The notes under the pieces were generated by a model, which worked only from the letters and a program-made list of their open reading frames with translations, was not told where the DNA came from and made no database searches. 64,000 nucleotides of DNA from Cymbomonas tetramitiformis (taxonomy: Eukaryota > Chlorophyta > Pyramimonadophyceae > Pyramimonadales > Pyramimonadaceae), in NCBI GenBank assembly GCA_001247695.2, contig LGRX02028734.1, forward strand, positions 1-64,000, in the 5' to 3' direction. Below, one piece after another: positions 45,201 to 57,900 of this stretch. The position numbers were made by a program, and so were the translations under genes. Each line of letters begins with the position of its first letter. Position 1 is the first letter of the stretch.

Positions 45201-48200
45201 AGTGCGCTGTCACAGACTGACAGGTTCAGTGCGCTGTTACAGAATGACAGGTTCAGTGCGCGGTTTCTACAGAAACAAGTCACTCTCTTGAAAACAGACA
45301 GATGGATAATCAACGAGATGGCATGGACACCCTACAAAAAGCCACTCCTTAAAATACATACATGAAACAGTCCGAATGTACCTGCTCACTCAAATGCAAC
45401 TGCGCTGTCGGGCCGCCCTCCGAGTCCCCATACAGAGCAGTATTGCGCATGAAGAAACAATACGAACATTGCACATCAGAGTTGAGGAATAAGCCACCGC
45501 CTCCGCTACCTGCACGAAAGCATGCACAGAAAATCGAGCCATGAATCTTCGCTGCATTTGCGAGAGGCTACAAGCGGTGAGGTGAGTAGAATTAAAAGAG
45601 CACTGGTCAGGTGCCAGGATCTGACGGGTTCACGAGACTCGAGTTTACCGGCCACATTATGTTGCAGGCGCAACAAATTGAGATTAAGGTTTTGTGCTTC
45701 CTCTCCAATTATTTCCAGTCCACCCCCTGTAGGACAGAAAACCACCCAATGAATCATCTGCTCTGCAATGCAGCCACTCGATGTGAGCCAAAACTTCGGT
45801 GAATGTAGGCTGAACGTCCATACAGTGACCTACACCACCGCACAGATAAGCACCACCTCCTAACTTACAAATGTATGTAACTAAATAGTTAGTAACCAAA
45901 GTTACTGACCATTGTAAGTCCTGCACATACAAATAGAATTCCTTCGGACAAATGAGAGTGCCTGAAAATAATAAAGAGCCCTCAATGTGCGTTCAGGCTA
46001 AGAAGCACTGCAGGCCCTGCTTGGTATCGCAACAGCGGCGAACAAGATTACGAGCATAATGGTAGCAATATAATGGTTGCATATTCAAATCCTGAACAAT
46101 CCATACTGTGGCATATGTACTGCTACTCGGATCCCTCAATCTATATCTTTGCTGGCAAACAAACGCTCATATCCTATGTGCCAGCAAATTTGAATCGCTC
46201 ATTGTTGCAGATTCCCACATGAGAGAAAAATAGCAATGATTGGATGCTCACTCCGCAGGAAACCAAAACAGGGTCAGGGTCTACCGTTACTGAGAGCAAC
46301 ATTTTCTTGAAAGTGAACGTCACTGACGGTACTCTCTTCTCGTGGGTTTGGAGACAACAAGAATCCACCCCCACTATTTGCGTAGTTTCTCGCCACTTTC
46401 ACTTTTGTAGTGTTAATGGTAGATGTTGATTGGAGGAATGCGCCGCCTCCCCTGAGAGTTGCAGTATTTGATTCAAGCAGTAAGTGTGCCAGTTCCATGT
46501 GCGACTGGCCGGAGATTTGTAACCCCCCCCCATCAATTGCAGAATTCCTTTTAGCAGCCACTTCCTTTAATTGCACCCTTGTGTCTTGAGCATAAATGCC
46601 TCCCCCATGCCCATGGGCAGAGTTGTTTTCAAAGGTAGAAGATGTAGCCATTAAAATATTATTCGAGATGGTTTCAACGCCACCGCCGCTGCCAGATCCT
46701 CCAATGTTCCCCTTCACCGTGACATCGGTCAACCACAAATAGCCACTGCTCATAGATATTCCTCCTCCAGACCTAGCTTGGTTGTTGGACACAACAGTGT
46801 TCACCATTCGAAAACTGCCCCCATACCACAAAACCTTCTTCGTTGGTCATTCAAGTTGGCCATTAGAAGTACTTGACCAGATCAGGCGTGATGTTGGCAC
46901 CCACATGAATGCTAAGGTTGCTCAGCTGTGAAGATGCAAATCAAAACTGACATGGCATTATCTTCCTGACTATCATGTGTACCTGTGTGTGCATCTATGA
47001 CAGAAGTGTGTTGAACGAGGGGAATGACATGGAATTGCGTGACCTGGATGCTATCAGTCTACTGCTTGTTCAGCTTTCTACACAAAAGTTCTGTAGGAGG
47101 AATTACCACATCACTAGAACCAATCAGACGCAGCACAGGAGCTCAGGTGAGGAAAGCTAGAATTCGCGAAGGCCGCAAACTCACGGCGAACAGTGCACAA
47201 GTGTATTACAATGTGTGAAAAGGGGGGCCTTGATCATTTTGCGAGGCAGCTACTGAGATGTTTCGAGCGAGAGAGAGAAACACAGAGCACCAGTGGTTGC
47301 ACCCACTCTTTATGAAGAGGCTCATCCAGCGGCACACTCTACCTGCTGAAGAGACCAGCGACACCTCCACCGTTGGACATGGCTCGATTGTTTCCCACCC
47401 ATCCATCTACAAATTGGACGGCTTCACCACGAATCCTGTGGACAAGACATTCCACCACTCGATATCATGCTGATGCGCTAGACATGGTAAGCGGATGAAG
47501 TACCTCGAGGCGTCCCTCCTATTGCGTCGTGTGAAATTGTCTCATAATGCCTCCAATTCGCTCAACACCGTAAGGAAAGGGGTGTGCCACTTCATCAAAT
47601 TCGCTCAACACCGCGCAAAGAAAAGGGTGTGCCAGTTCATCTGGTTATGGGCAACTCACAAGCACACAAGTTGTTTCCCCGGGAAAGTAAAATAGCAGGA
47701 AAGTGCATAGATAGATTTCCATTCACGCTCCAAACATAGAATTTGCAGGAAAGTTGCAGGGCTTTGTAAAAGTCAGATGCGGTTGTTGCGCTTTTTATCC
47801 GATGGTGGCAATTTCTACATCATGGGGTATCACGAATTAGCTATCCCCAGAACAGGTCAGGAAATAATTCCCAAAATAGGGCAAACATTGGCACTTTCCC
47901 AGTTGGCATGCATGTAAGACGAAGATTGGAAAAAAATATATGGATAAAGGGTCGGCCATATGCAAGTGCACCCGGGCCTAAAATAGACCTTCGCACAACA
48001 GAGCAAAGGTCATGCAAGTAGGATCATCTAGCAGCACCATGCCATTGCAAGATTCACACAAACAGAGCAAGCAGGCAAGGCCAATTGATCTTCTGTCCAA
48101 CCAAGGGGAGCATTACTCACAAGTTCTGGTTCTCATTAGTTGACATTAGCACAGCAACTATATGCATTCCAGCGCCAGAGCCACCGGCAACATTCCCAGT

Positions 48201-51200
48201 CACCACTACTCGATGCATTTCGTATGGATTAAATGAACCAGCAGGAGAATGGTATGTCACACACATTCCGCCCCCATCCATCTTTGCAACATTGTCTCTC
48301 ACAGTGATATCTTCCATTGCAATAGTCTCCGTCTTGAAAACATGGATTCCGGCACAACCCATCCCAGCAATATTGTGTCTCGCCTGCGACTCCCCAGATC
48401 CTCCAATTAGAGATTGAACCAGCGGCGTGCTCTCCTCGATGTGCAGCACTGAAACAGTGTTAGGCAGAGAGCTGCACATGGACACAACGGCATCACCTCA
48501 ACGTGTCTCAACTTGTTGTTCAAATCGAGGTTATACAAGCCGATGCCTGCGTCTTCATGCACGCAAGTATTGCCCTCCGCTAGCAAGTTGAAGAAGTCGA
48601 CAGTACCCCCGCGAATTCGCAAGCCTGCCGAATTCTTGAGAATTGCTCGGGCTTTGGTTGTTTCCAAATTTCCGGGGTAGGGGCCATCAATGACATGATT
48701 ATCCAGGACTAGAGTGTTCGTAATTGTCACTGTTTTGCAACGGTCTGTATCAATCCCTGCGCCTGAAGCACAAGAGACACACAGCCACCACAATGTTAGA
48801 GAGAGAGAGGATCAGTTCTGCACACAGTACGCAGTACGTGGGTCAGGACCCAAAAGACTGAATCAGACAGCGTGTTAGCCAAAATATTGCACATTTGAAG
48901 ATTTTCCGAGGCGGATTAGAGCTTAAGAGCCAAGCACCTATGTCGATGCTCGGATATGTGGCGCACTTGTGTGGTGAAGGCACCGAAACAGAGGCTAATA
49001 TTCATTAAGCCTCATGCATCTGTCTCTAGCATCTGTTTGCATGCTAAGCTTTCATAAATCATTCCCAACAAAAATAATATCACTTCCTTCAAAAGTCTAC
49101 TGCTGTGCTCCACTGTATACCTACAGCAGGTAGGCACCATCTTCAGCATTCCGTTCAGAGCACTTACGGCCCGAGTGCCAAACAAATGTCCGACTGAAAC
49201 TATATATGAATCACAAGATCTTGAGTTCCTATGTGCTCGTCTTGGCCTAAAAACTTAGCGGCGCATCCAAAGTTGACGAGCTGCACTACTATACATGCCC
49301 ACACCGGGGATTAAAGGATTCGGCACACATTTTGAGTTGCAGAAAAGAATTGCCAATACAACGACACCAAAATGTGCACTAACACCATGCCCCTCAAGCC
49401 GTTCTCAATCTGCTGTCTCAGCCGATCCCCCTACCACCAATCCTGCATCAAGAGAACAAAACAAGACAATGTGTGTGTTTATCTTCAGACCAACTCCTTT
49501 GGCATCCCGCAGCCACAAAAGACCGGCTGCACCATGACCCCACTCCGGGTATCAAAGAATTCAACATACATTCCGGGACACTGATCTGAAATCTCCGAAG
49601 CTCGCTCGTGAAGAATGAGTTCCCCTAACCCTCGCTGCAACAACTGAGGCCCTCTGCCCTTGAACCATTGGTACGCTGATGCTGTGCCGCCAAAGTCTAT
49701 TCAACCATAGTGCCCGCGCTGCCAAAGCCGTGTCTCCACCATGAAGCCTGCACAATCCACCTCTCAGATCCCCCAAGCCCCACATGGCCCGCTGGTTCCC
49801 TGTGCGGCTGCCCTACCGGAATGCTGCTGCACCTCTGGAGCCGACTCACCTATGGCCCTCCGTACCCATCGTCAACTTGTGCTTGCCGCCCTCTCCCCCC
49901 CAAACCCACACTGCGAGAAAGAAGCCTTGTGTGTGTGTTTATCCTTGGACCGACTCCTTTGGCACTCCGTAGCCACAGAAGATCGGCTGCACTATGTACC
50001 CACACCGGGGATCAAAGGATTCAACACACATTCCGGGACACGTATCCGGAATCTCCGGAGCTCACTCGTGAAGAATGAGACCCCCTAAGCCTTGCTGAGC
50101 CTGCTGAGGCCCCCTGTCCTCGCACCGTCGGTACGCTACTGCCTTGTGTGTGTGTTTATCCTTGGACCGACTCCTTTGGCACTCCGTAGCCACAGAAGAT
50201 CGGCTGCACTATGTACCCACACCGGGGATCAAAGGATTCAACACACATTCCGGGACACGTATCCGGAATCTCCGGAGCTCACTCGTGAAGAATGGACCCC
50301 CTAAGCCTTGCTGAGCCTCTGCTGAGGCCCCCTGCCCTTGCACCGTCGGTACGCTACTGCTGTGTCGCCGAAGCCGATTCAACCACAACGCCCGCGCTGC
50401 CAAAGCTGTGTCTCCACTACGAAGCCTACGCACATGCCCAACTCTCCGCTCCCCGAGCCCCATATGGCCCATTGGATCCCTCTGCGACTGCGCCACCGGA
50501 ACGCTATTGTGCCTCTGAAGCCGACCCACCTCAAGCCCTGCGCATCCGCCGTCAACTTGTGCTTGCCGCCTTCTACTCCCGACACCTCCACTGTGAGACA
50601 GAAGCCCCTGCATTACTGATCGTCTCGTGAGGTTCCTGCGAACTTGAGCGATGCGCTCCACATCTGAGGCGTAACTGCCACGCTGTGATGTTCCTACTTG
50701 GGGTCCCATCCCCGTAGTTGCCCGTGCGTCCCGAGTCCTCCCGGTGGCCAATAGTTCACCAACCGGTCGTCGCCTTCCCATCAGCTGCTCACTGTTAGTT
50801 CCGGCCCGGCCAGCAACCCCGCCTCGTGGGCGGGGAGGCTCATGGGATGCCGTATGTGTGTGTGTGTATGTGTGTTTATCTTGGACTGACTCCTTTGGCA
50901 TCCCGTAGCCACAAAAGCCTTGTGCGTTTGTTTATCCTTGGACCGACTCCTTTGGCACCCCGTAGCCACAGAAGACCGGCTGCACTATGTACCCACGCCG
51001 GGGATCAAAGGATTCAACACACACTTCGGGACACGCATCCGGAATCTCTGGAGCTCATTCGTGAAGAATGGGCCCCCCTAAGCCTTGCTGAGACTACTGA
51101 GACCTGCTGCCCTTGCTCCAGTGGTACGCTACTACTGTGCCGCCGAAGCCAATTCAACCATATCGCCCGCGCTGCCAAAGCTGTGTCTCCACTACGAACC

Positions 51201-51893
51201 CTTGTGTGTGTGTGTGTTTATCCTTGGACCGACTCCTTTGGCACCCCGTAGCCACAGAAGACCGGCTGCACTATGTACCCACACCGGGGATCAAAGGATT
51301 CAACACACACTTCGGGACACGCATCGGAATCTCCGGAGCTCACTCGTGAAGAATGGACCCCCTAAGCCTTGCTGAGACTACTGAGGCCCCCTGCTCTTGC
51401 ACCAGCGGTACGCTACTACTGTGCCGCCGAAGCGATTCAACCATAACGCCAAAGCTGTGTCTCCACTACGAAGCCTACGCACATGCCCACCTTACCGCTC
51501 CCCAAGCCCCACATGGCCCACTGGATCCCTCTGCAACTGCCCCACCAGAACGCAACTGTGCCTCTGAAGCCGACCCACCTCAAGCCCTGCGCACCCGCTG
51601 TCAACTTGTGCTTGCCGCCTTCTACTCCCGGCACCACCACTGTGAGACAGAAGCCCCTGCATTACTGATCGTCTCGCGAGGTTCCTGCGAACTTGAGCGA
51701 TGCGCTCCACATCTGAGTCGTAACTGCCACGCTGCAATGTTCCTACTTGGGGTCCCACCCCCACATTCAACAACACAATCAACACAAACAACACATACCC
51801 GGACCACAAAGGTCCAGGCCCCCCGGGACCGGGCCACTGGACCCCCAGACCCCAGCGTGGGCACCCCTGAATCCCGGGGCGCCGGGGCATACA

Positions 51894-51926
<33 letters not shown>

Positions 51927-54900
51927 GTGTGTGTGTGCATGAATAAATACCCTCGGAGCTTCTCCTTCGGTTTGGCAACAAGGTGCTCATAACTGGAAAA
52001 GGTGCCCCCAGGTCTTGCTAGGCCGTTCCTAGCATCTCTGCAACTGCACCGCCTGGGCATTGATGTTATGAGCCTGAATAAGGCCATCCACGCTGCTGGA
52101 GCCATCTCCCTGCCACCAAGCCTACTCTGAGAGACACCACGGCGATCCCTGGTTTCAAAGGCGCTAGCCCCTGTATGTATGGGAAGGAGGGGGTGGAGAG
52201 AAAATAAATTTCTGCTTCGAGTTAAGGTGTGCGAGTACCTCGAAAAGTTGCAACATTCTTTTGGAAGATCATTCGATTGAGCATGACATGCTCAACACTG
52301 ATTAGGAGCACGCCTGAGCCTGACTCAGCGAAGCAGCGCTGGACCTTGATGTCCTGCATTTGGAAAAAGGCCATCCCCCTGGCTGCAATGAAGGGTCGCT
52401 CAACAGAGAAGTTGCAGTCGAAGATTGTTTCAGGAAGTGGATGCCAGTCAGCTGATTCGGTGGGGTACACACTGTCATCATACTGTAGCCGAGCGGCTGT
52501 ATGCATGGGATCTGGGAGAGGCAAGTCCCAATTGACAAGTGGATGTAAGGGCAACTTAGCAAGCTCAGCATCAGGATCCCACACAAACTCCGAAAAACTC
52601 TGTAGCAAGTGACGGCGACTGCGTCTTCCAGATCCAGTGGGAGGGGCTCCTCTCAAACTGACGCGCAGCTCAGAGTGCACTGGATATAGGTCCAGGCCAA
52701 TGTTGTCTTCGCCCGTGTATGTGCCTGTTAAAACGAGTACAATTAGGAAAGCAATCCTTGCATTTGCATACCAAGGATTAAAACGTTCTCTTGAATAAAC
52801 ATGGTTAAAAATCTTGGCCTAAAAAGCGACAAATACACCAGCATGTCGGCAAGCATGCTTCCCAACTGAGATATCTTCATGCAATATGCTATAGGTAAGC
52901 ATACCAGCATCAATCTCTGCGACCACCTCATAAACACCATTGGTAGCCGATTCGTCATTAGCAATTTTCACAAATTCTCGGAGGTTTTCCAAATCCGCCT
53001 GCAAGGGAGAAAGGCAATCAATTGAAGCAAGTTAGATGGAAATAACTGCAGTATCAAGAGGTCAGTATAGAAATGAAAAAGTTTGGAAAATCGTGAAAAA
53101 ATTTTGTATTGAGTGAAAAAAACATTAACATGGGACAAATGTCCATCACTTTAACCACCTTCGTGAATGCAGTTGGAGACATCATTTCATTCGCATCCAG
53201 CAGCGCAGCAACAATAGATATGTACCATGCGTGCGGTTGTTGGTTTGCTGGAGGTAGAAATCAATGGGCAAAGAGAAGAATAACGCTTTTCTCTATGTAG
53301 AAATGTACATAATCTTGATTGTTTGTTTCAAACAAACATCTGAGTTACAGGATAGGAACTCCATGCAACATACGCAGGCTTTGTAAATGCTTATGGCTCA
53401 GTGGAAAACAAACAGACAGATGCACTGAGGTACAGTGGCACCAGAGCATCTAGTTGAAGCAATATTGTAGCACAAGTGTGTGTACAACAGAAGGAAGGAA
53501 GAAACATTGCAATAGCGTGTGATAATTCAGCAAATGGAGCACGCTGAAAGTGAAACACAGCAGGTCAGCCACATCAGGAGTCACAATTAAACAAGCCAAA
53601 ATTTAAAGGGACACCAGGCGAGGAAAAATATACAAAGAAATGTTATATGAAGGGAAAACAGGCAACAAAAAAATAGTAGACCAAATGTAACCTACGAAAT
53701 GATGCCTAGAAGAAAACTTACAACGATTGGGACGAGGGAAAACGTGCACAATACGATGGCAATAGAGCAAGGATGTGTGAGAGAGAAAGAGAGGGGGCTG
53801 ACACTACTGCTGCGGGAAGATCATGAGCAGCTCAGGTGGCTGTGGACGTGTATCTACATGGTGCTGCCATTTGTATATGTGGTTTGGACTGCCAGAGACT
53901 GGGACCTCGCTGCAGCGGGAGAATTTGCTGATGCACGAGCATGGCGGAATACTGGTTCTGGCCAATATCCTGGAACATGCAGAAGAGGTAGTGGCACATC
54001 CTTGAGGGTTTGAAGTGACTGCAGGAGCTGAGACCACGTTGTAAGGGTGAGGCCTGGTAGCATGTGACACCGGGTCGACCCTTGCTGTTTGACATGACCG
54101 GCAGTCACTGGAGGTTGCTAACACTGGCTGCCAGGGGCTTGGCTGGGAAGCGTGGGGTCGTGCCAACAGAGTTTGGGCAATTATCTGCCCACAGCACTCA
54201 GGAGGGCGCAGCAGCCTGTGCCAGGGCAGTTGAAGTCATCTGGTAAGAGTGTTAACCAACAATGAATGGCTACAGCTTCATGGCCAAAGCACACCTATAC
54301 CCGACCCAACGGCAATTCCATAACGGCGATGATGGGCATGGGCACAGCTACTTCCAATGGCTGTACGGCAAGGAGTAAATGTGAGGGACTATCGAGGCAT
54401 GCAGTGTGCCAACGAGCCAATGGTAAATTGTGCTTGCAAAAGGATACGTTCAAACTGGAGCCAGAAGTTTAGCCCTTGCAGAATTTGCCATCCATCCACC
54501 TAAGCGAATCATGCTGACTAGGACAAGTGGGAGTCCAAAGGTAGTCACCATCATGACACCAAGTTCAAGTGGGAGTCCAAGGGTAGCCACCATCATGGCA
54601 CCAAGTTCAAGTGGGAGTCCAAGGGTAGCCACCATCATGGCACCAAGTTCAAGTGGGAGTCCAAGGGTAGCCACCATCATGGCACCAAGAACAAGTGGGT
54701 GTCCAAGGGTAGCCTACATTATGACACCCAGAACAAGTGGGAGTCCAAGGGTAGCCAACATCATGGCACCAAGAACAAGTGGGAGTCCAAAGGTAGCCTA
54801 CATCATGGCACCAAGTTCAAGTGGGAGTCCAAGGATAGCCTACATCATGGCACCAAGAACAAGTGGGAGTCAAGGGTAGCCACCATCATGGCACCAAGAA

Positions 54901-57900
54901 CAAGTGGGAGTCAAGGGTAGCCACCATCATGGCACCAAGAACAAGTGGGAGTCCAAGGGTAGCCTACATTATGACACCCAGAACAAGTGGGAGTCAAGGG
55001 TAGCCAACATCATGGCACCAAGAACAAGTGGGAGTCCAAAGGTAGCCTACATCATGGCACCAAGTTCAAGTGGGAGTCCAAGGATAGCCACCATCATGAC
55101 ACCAAATTCAAGTGGGAGTCCAAACAAAAAGCAGTCAGCTCTGTTCTTTTTCATCAACCACTACCCCAACCCAGAATCTCGGTTGCGTTTGCAAGGACAT
55201 TCACAACATAGCCATTCACTAGCGAACACCTTCAGTTTCAGTTGATATCTTAGCCACATATGCCCTTCCTGAACTGATATGATGCAAGGGAATGAGCATT
55301 TTGGCAGTAGACTGTGCTTGCAAAAGGAAACAGGCACTCCTAGCTTGTTGAGACAAAAAAACACACAGATTGCCACATTAGCTAATTAACAATTGATGGC
55401 ATCACCTCAGATGAATCGCCCACATGCTTAGTCAAATACACAGCTTCCAACTCACAGTTGTCTCCTGTGTATCTGAAATACACCAACAAACATCCACTCC
55501 TCACAAGAAAACCACACTTCCACGTCAGCAATATAAACCGCAACCATGATTGGAGCATTCCAAATGAATGCTGTAGTTATCGGGATCCTAAGATTAAGTT
55601 ATGTCATGCCATCCGGCGTACTTGTAAAGGGGATTGCAAGGGGCACTTTTGAGCTTCATCATGCTCAATGTTAGGCATTGTCAAAAAGATACCATCGGTA
55701 TCAGCAGAAATTTTACCCGACGTCGCAGCCGCAAATCAAGTCATCCTTCAAAGCGTTGGGGACGCATGCTCCATGACCACTGCATGTGTCCGGAAGGTGG
55801 TCAATTCCGCCAGTGTAGACTACGTTAGAAATATGTGCGAGAGGAAGCCCGAGCCAGGACGCGTCCACTGCAGAATCAAACCATGTACAACGTTAGCAGC
55901 TTTCGCTCCCTCATTCATCAATGATGACCCAGAGCATTAAGTATGCAGCACACCATGCTCCTGTGAGCAAGTTAACTCCCCTTCTCTGTGGCTGCTGTTT
56001 GAGCAGCTGTTGGTGTATGTGACACAGAACATTAAGTATGCAGAACACCATGCTCCTGTGAGCAAGTTAACTCCCGTTCTCTGTGGCTGCTGTTTGAGCA
56101 GCTGTTGGTGCATACGGCACAGAACATTAAGTATGCAGGACACCATGCTCCTGTGAGCGAATTAACCCCCCTTCTCTGTGGCTGCTGTTCGAGCAGCTGT
56201 TGGTGTATACGACACACTTATTATGCACAGTTGGCTAAATGCGCAGCCACTTTGCAGAAACACTCATCAGCTCATCATGGGCAGGACTTTACCTCCAGCA
56301 TCCTCCGTGTCAACCAGAGTATCATATATTTTCAGGGTTAGCTCATTGCTGCTAAGGATCGCATTAAGTTCGCCAAAACCATCCTTTACGCGATACTCCA
56401 GGATATCCCCTTGATACTTTTGGAAGGTTCCAATGGTCTTTACCTCACAAATTTCTTGTGGTAGCATCATAAACAGCAGTGGCTGTCCCAATGGTCGCCC
56501 ACAATAGGCCCTCCATGTTTCATCAGTTCCCGTGCCAGTGAGGTCCTGATCCATGCATGGAGCTGGAGAAAAGTTTGGTGTTCCTGGGACCCATGGGGGG
56601 AACCTTCCAGAGTTATCAGCATATGAAACGAAACATAACCAGGAACGACGTACGTGCACGCCATACTTGTGTTGGTGTCTGTTGGCGTGCATGTTCATAT
56701 TGCACTCCTTGAATGGCAGGAGCCAAGCTGATTACTGATTAACACCAGCCCAACTAGCGAAGCAACGTTGCTTACAAAGGCCATGCATTCTGATTAAGAC
56801 AAGCCCAAGCAACCAAGGTTACATGATTTGCAGGACATTTCAGACCTCCAAGGAGGACAGAACTGCTTTCGCTGACGTAGTAAAGATTGCTTTCGCATCC
56901 GGCCGCACACATTCTAACGAATCACTAGACGGAGCGCATTCGTGGATCAAAATAGAACTCCGATAGCTGCTGCTTGTGTTTCATGGCGATTGGAAAAAGT
57001 GGAGTTCCTAAGGAAGCGAACTCAGTGGAGTAGACCCAACAAGATCCAGCAAATTTTAATCCCCAAGCACACTCTACAACCCGGGCAAATATAATTTGAA
57101 GCCACCAAAGAAAAAATGGTCAATTGGCAAAGACGAAGCAGAAAAAGTAAGAATGCCTATATTATTCTGATCCTTAGATACCGAGCTAGAGAAAAATACC
57201 TCCGGAGGGAACGGCGGGTGGAGAAGGAGGGTTGGAAACACAAGCTCCACACGATTCTTGACACTTTGCCACGAATTCCGTCTCCATCTCGGGCGTAAAC
57301 TGGTCACCGATACCGGCTGCTGCGGCTCCTTCCGCCGCAAGGCTGCACTCAGTGATTTCAAGTTCCCCCAGCCTTGCTTTCGCCGCACTACAGTTGTATT
57401 CCGTGCTCAGCAAACTCAAAATGTAGCTTGCATCATCACCACAACCTGATACACCACCCTTGCTCCACTCCGCAAACCATCATCAATACACCTCCTCTCT
57501 TCCACCTCCAGTACAAAGCAGTCACCGCAATAAGCATCACATGCGTGCACCACTGGAAGGCCGCATAGAGGAGCCGCAGCATATCCCTCCATACATATGG
57601 GCCGTAAATAACATCCACTGCTGTATACTGCTGCCCTTGCAAGCGGTCAGTTGGAGGTCGTCACCGCCCTTTTTTCTCATCGCCTATCTGCTCAACTAGG
57701 TGGCAACAGATTGGCCATTCGCTGTTCCCCCCAACCAACTCCCCATGGACATACACTTGGCCTCAAAGATTGGGTCACTTGGCACAGCATTGTACTTCAC
57801 TGCCTCGGTACATCTCCTTCCTCCTGACGACGCTTGAACTCCATCAGTCTATTAGGCACCATGTATGTCATTAGAATGTTGTCTCCTGCTCACCCGACTG

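Larger units (their letters stand above)
48763..52238. other. 3.5-kb intron filled with dispersed and tandem repeats
   Basis: 48.83-49.28 kb has nothing recognisable. 49.29-51.46 kb holds the repeat described separately, and 51.9 kb has a GA/GT microsatellite. The flanking exons join in phase 1, so this is one intron. Confidence 0.6.

Noticed and set aside
53804..54166. Minus-strand frame as a further exon of the giant gene
   Set aside because: No recognisable domain, and no splice sites giving the phase needed between the EGF exon and 53247.
54430..54879. A 149-codon protein with 14-residue repeats
   Set aside because: Explained by the 42-bp minisatellite; several units are 41 bp and break the frame, and it lies in an intron of the opposite-strand gene.
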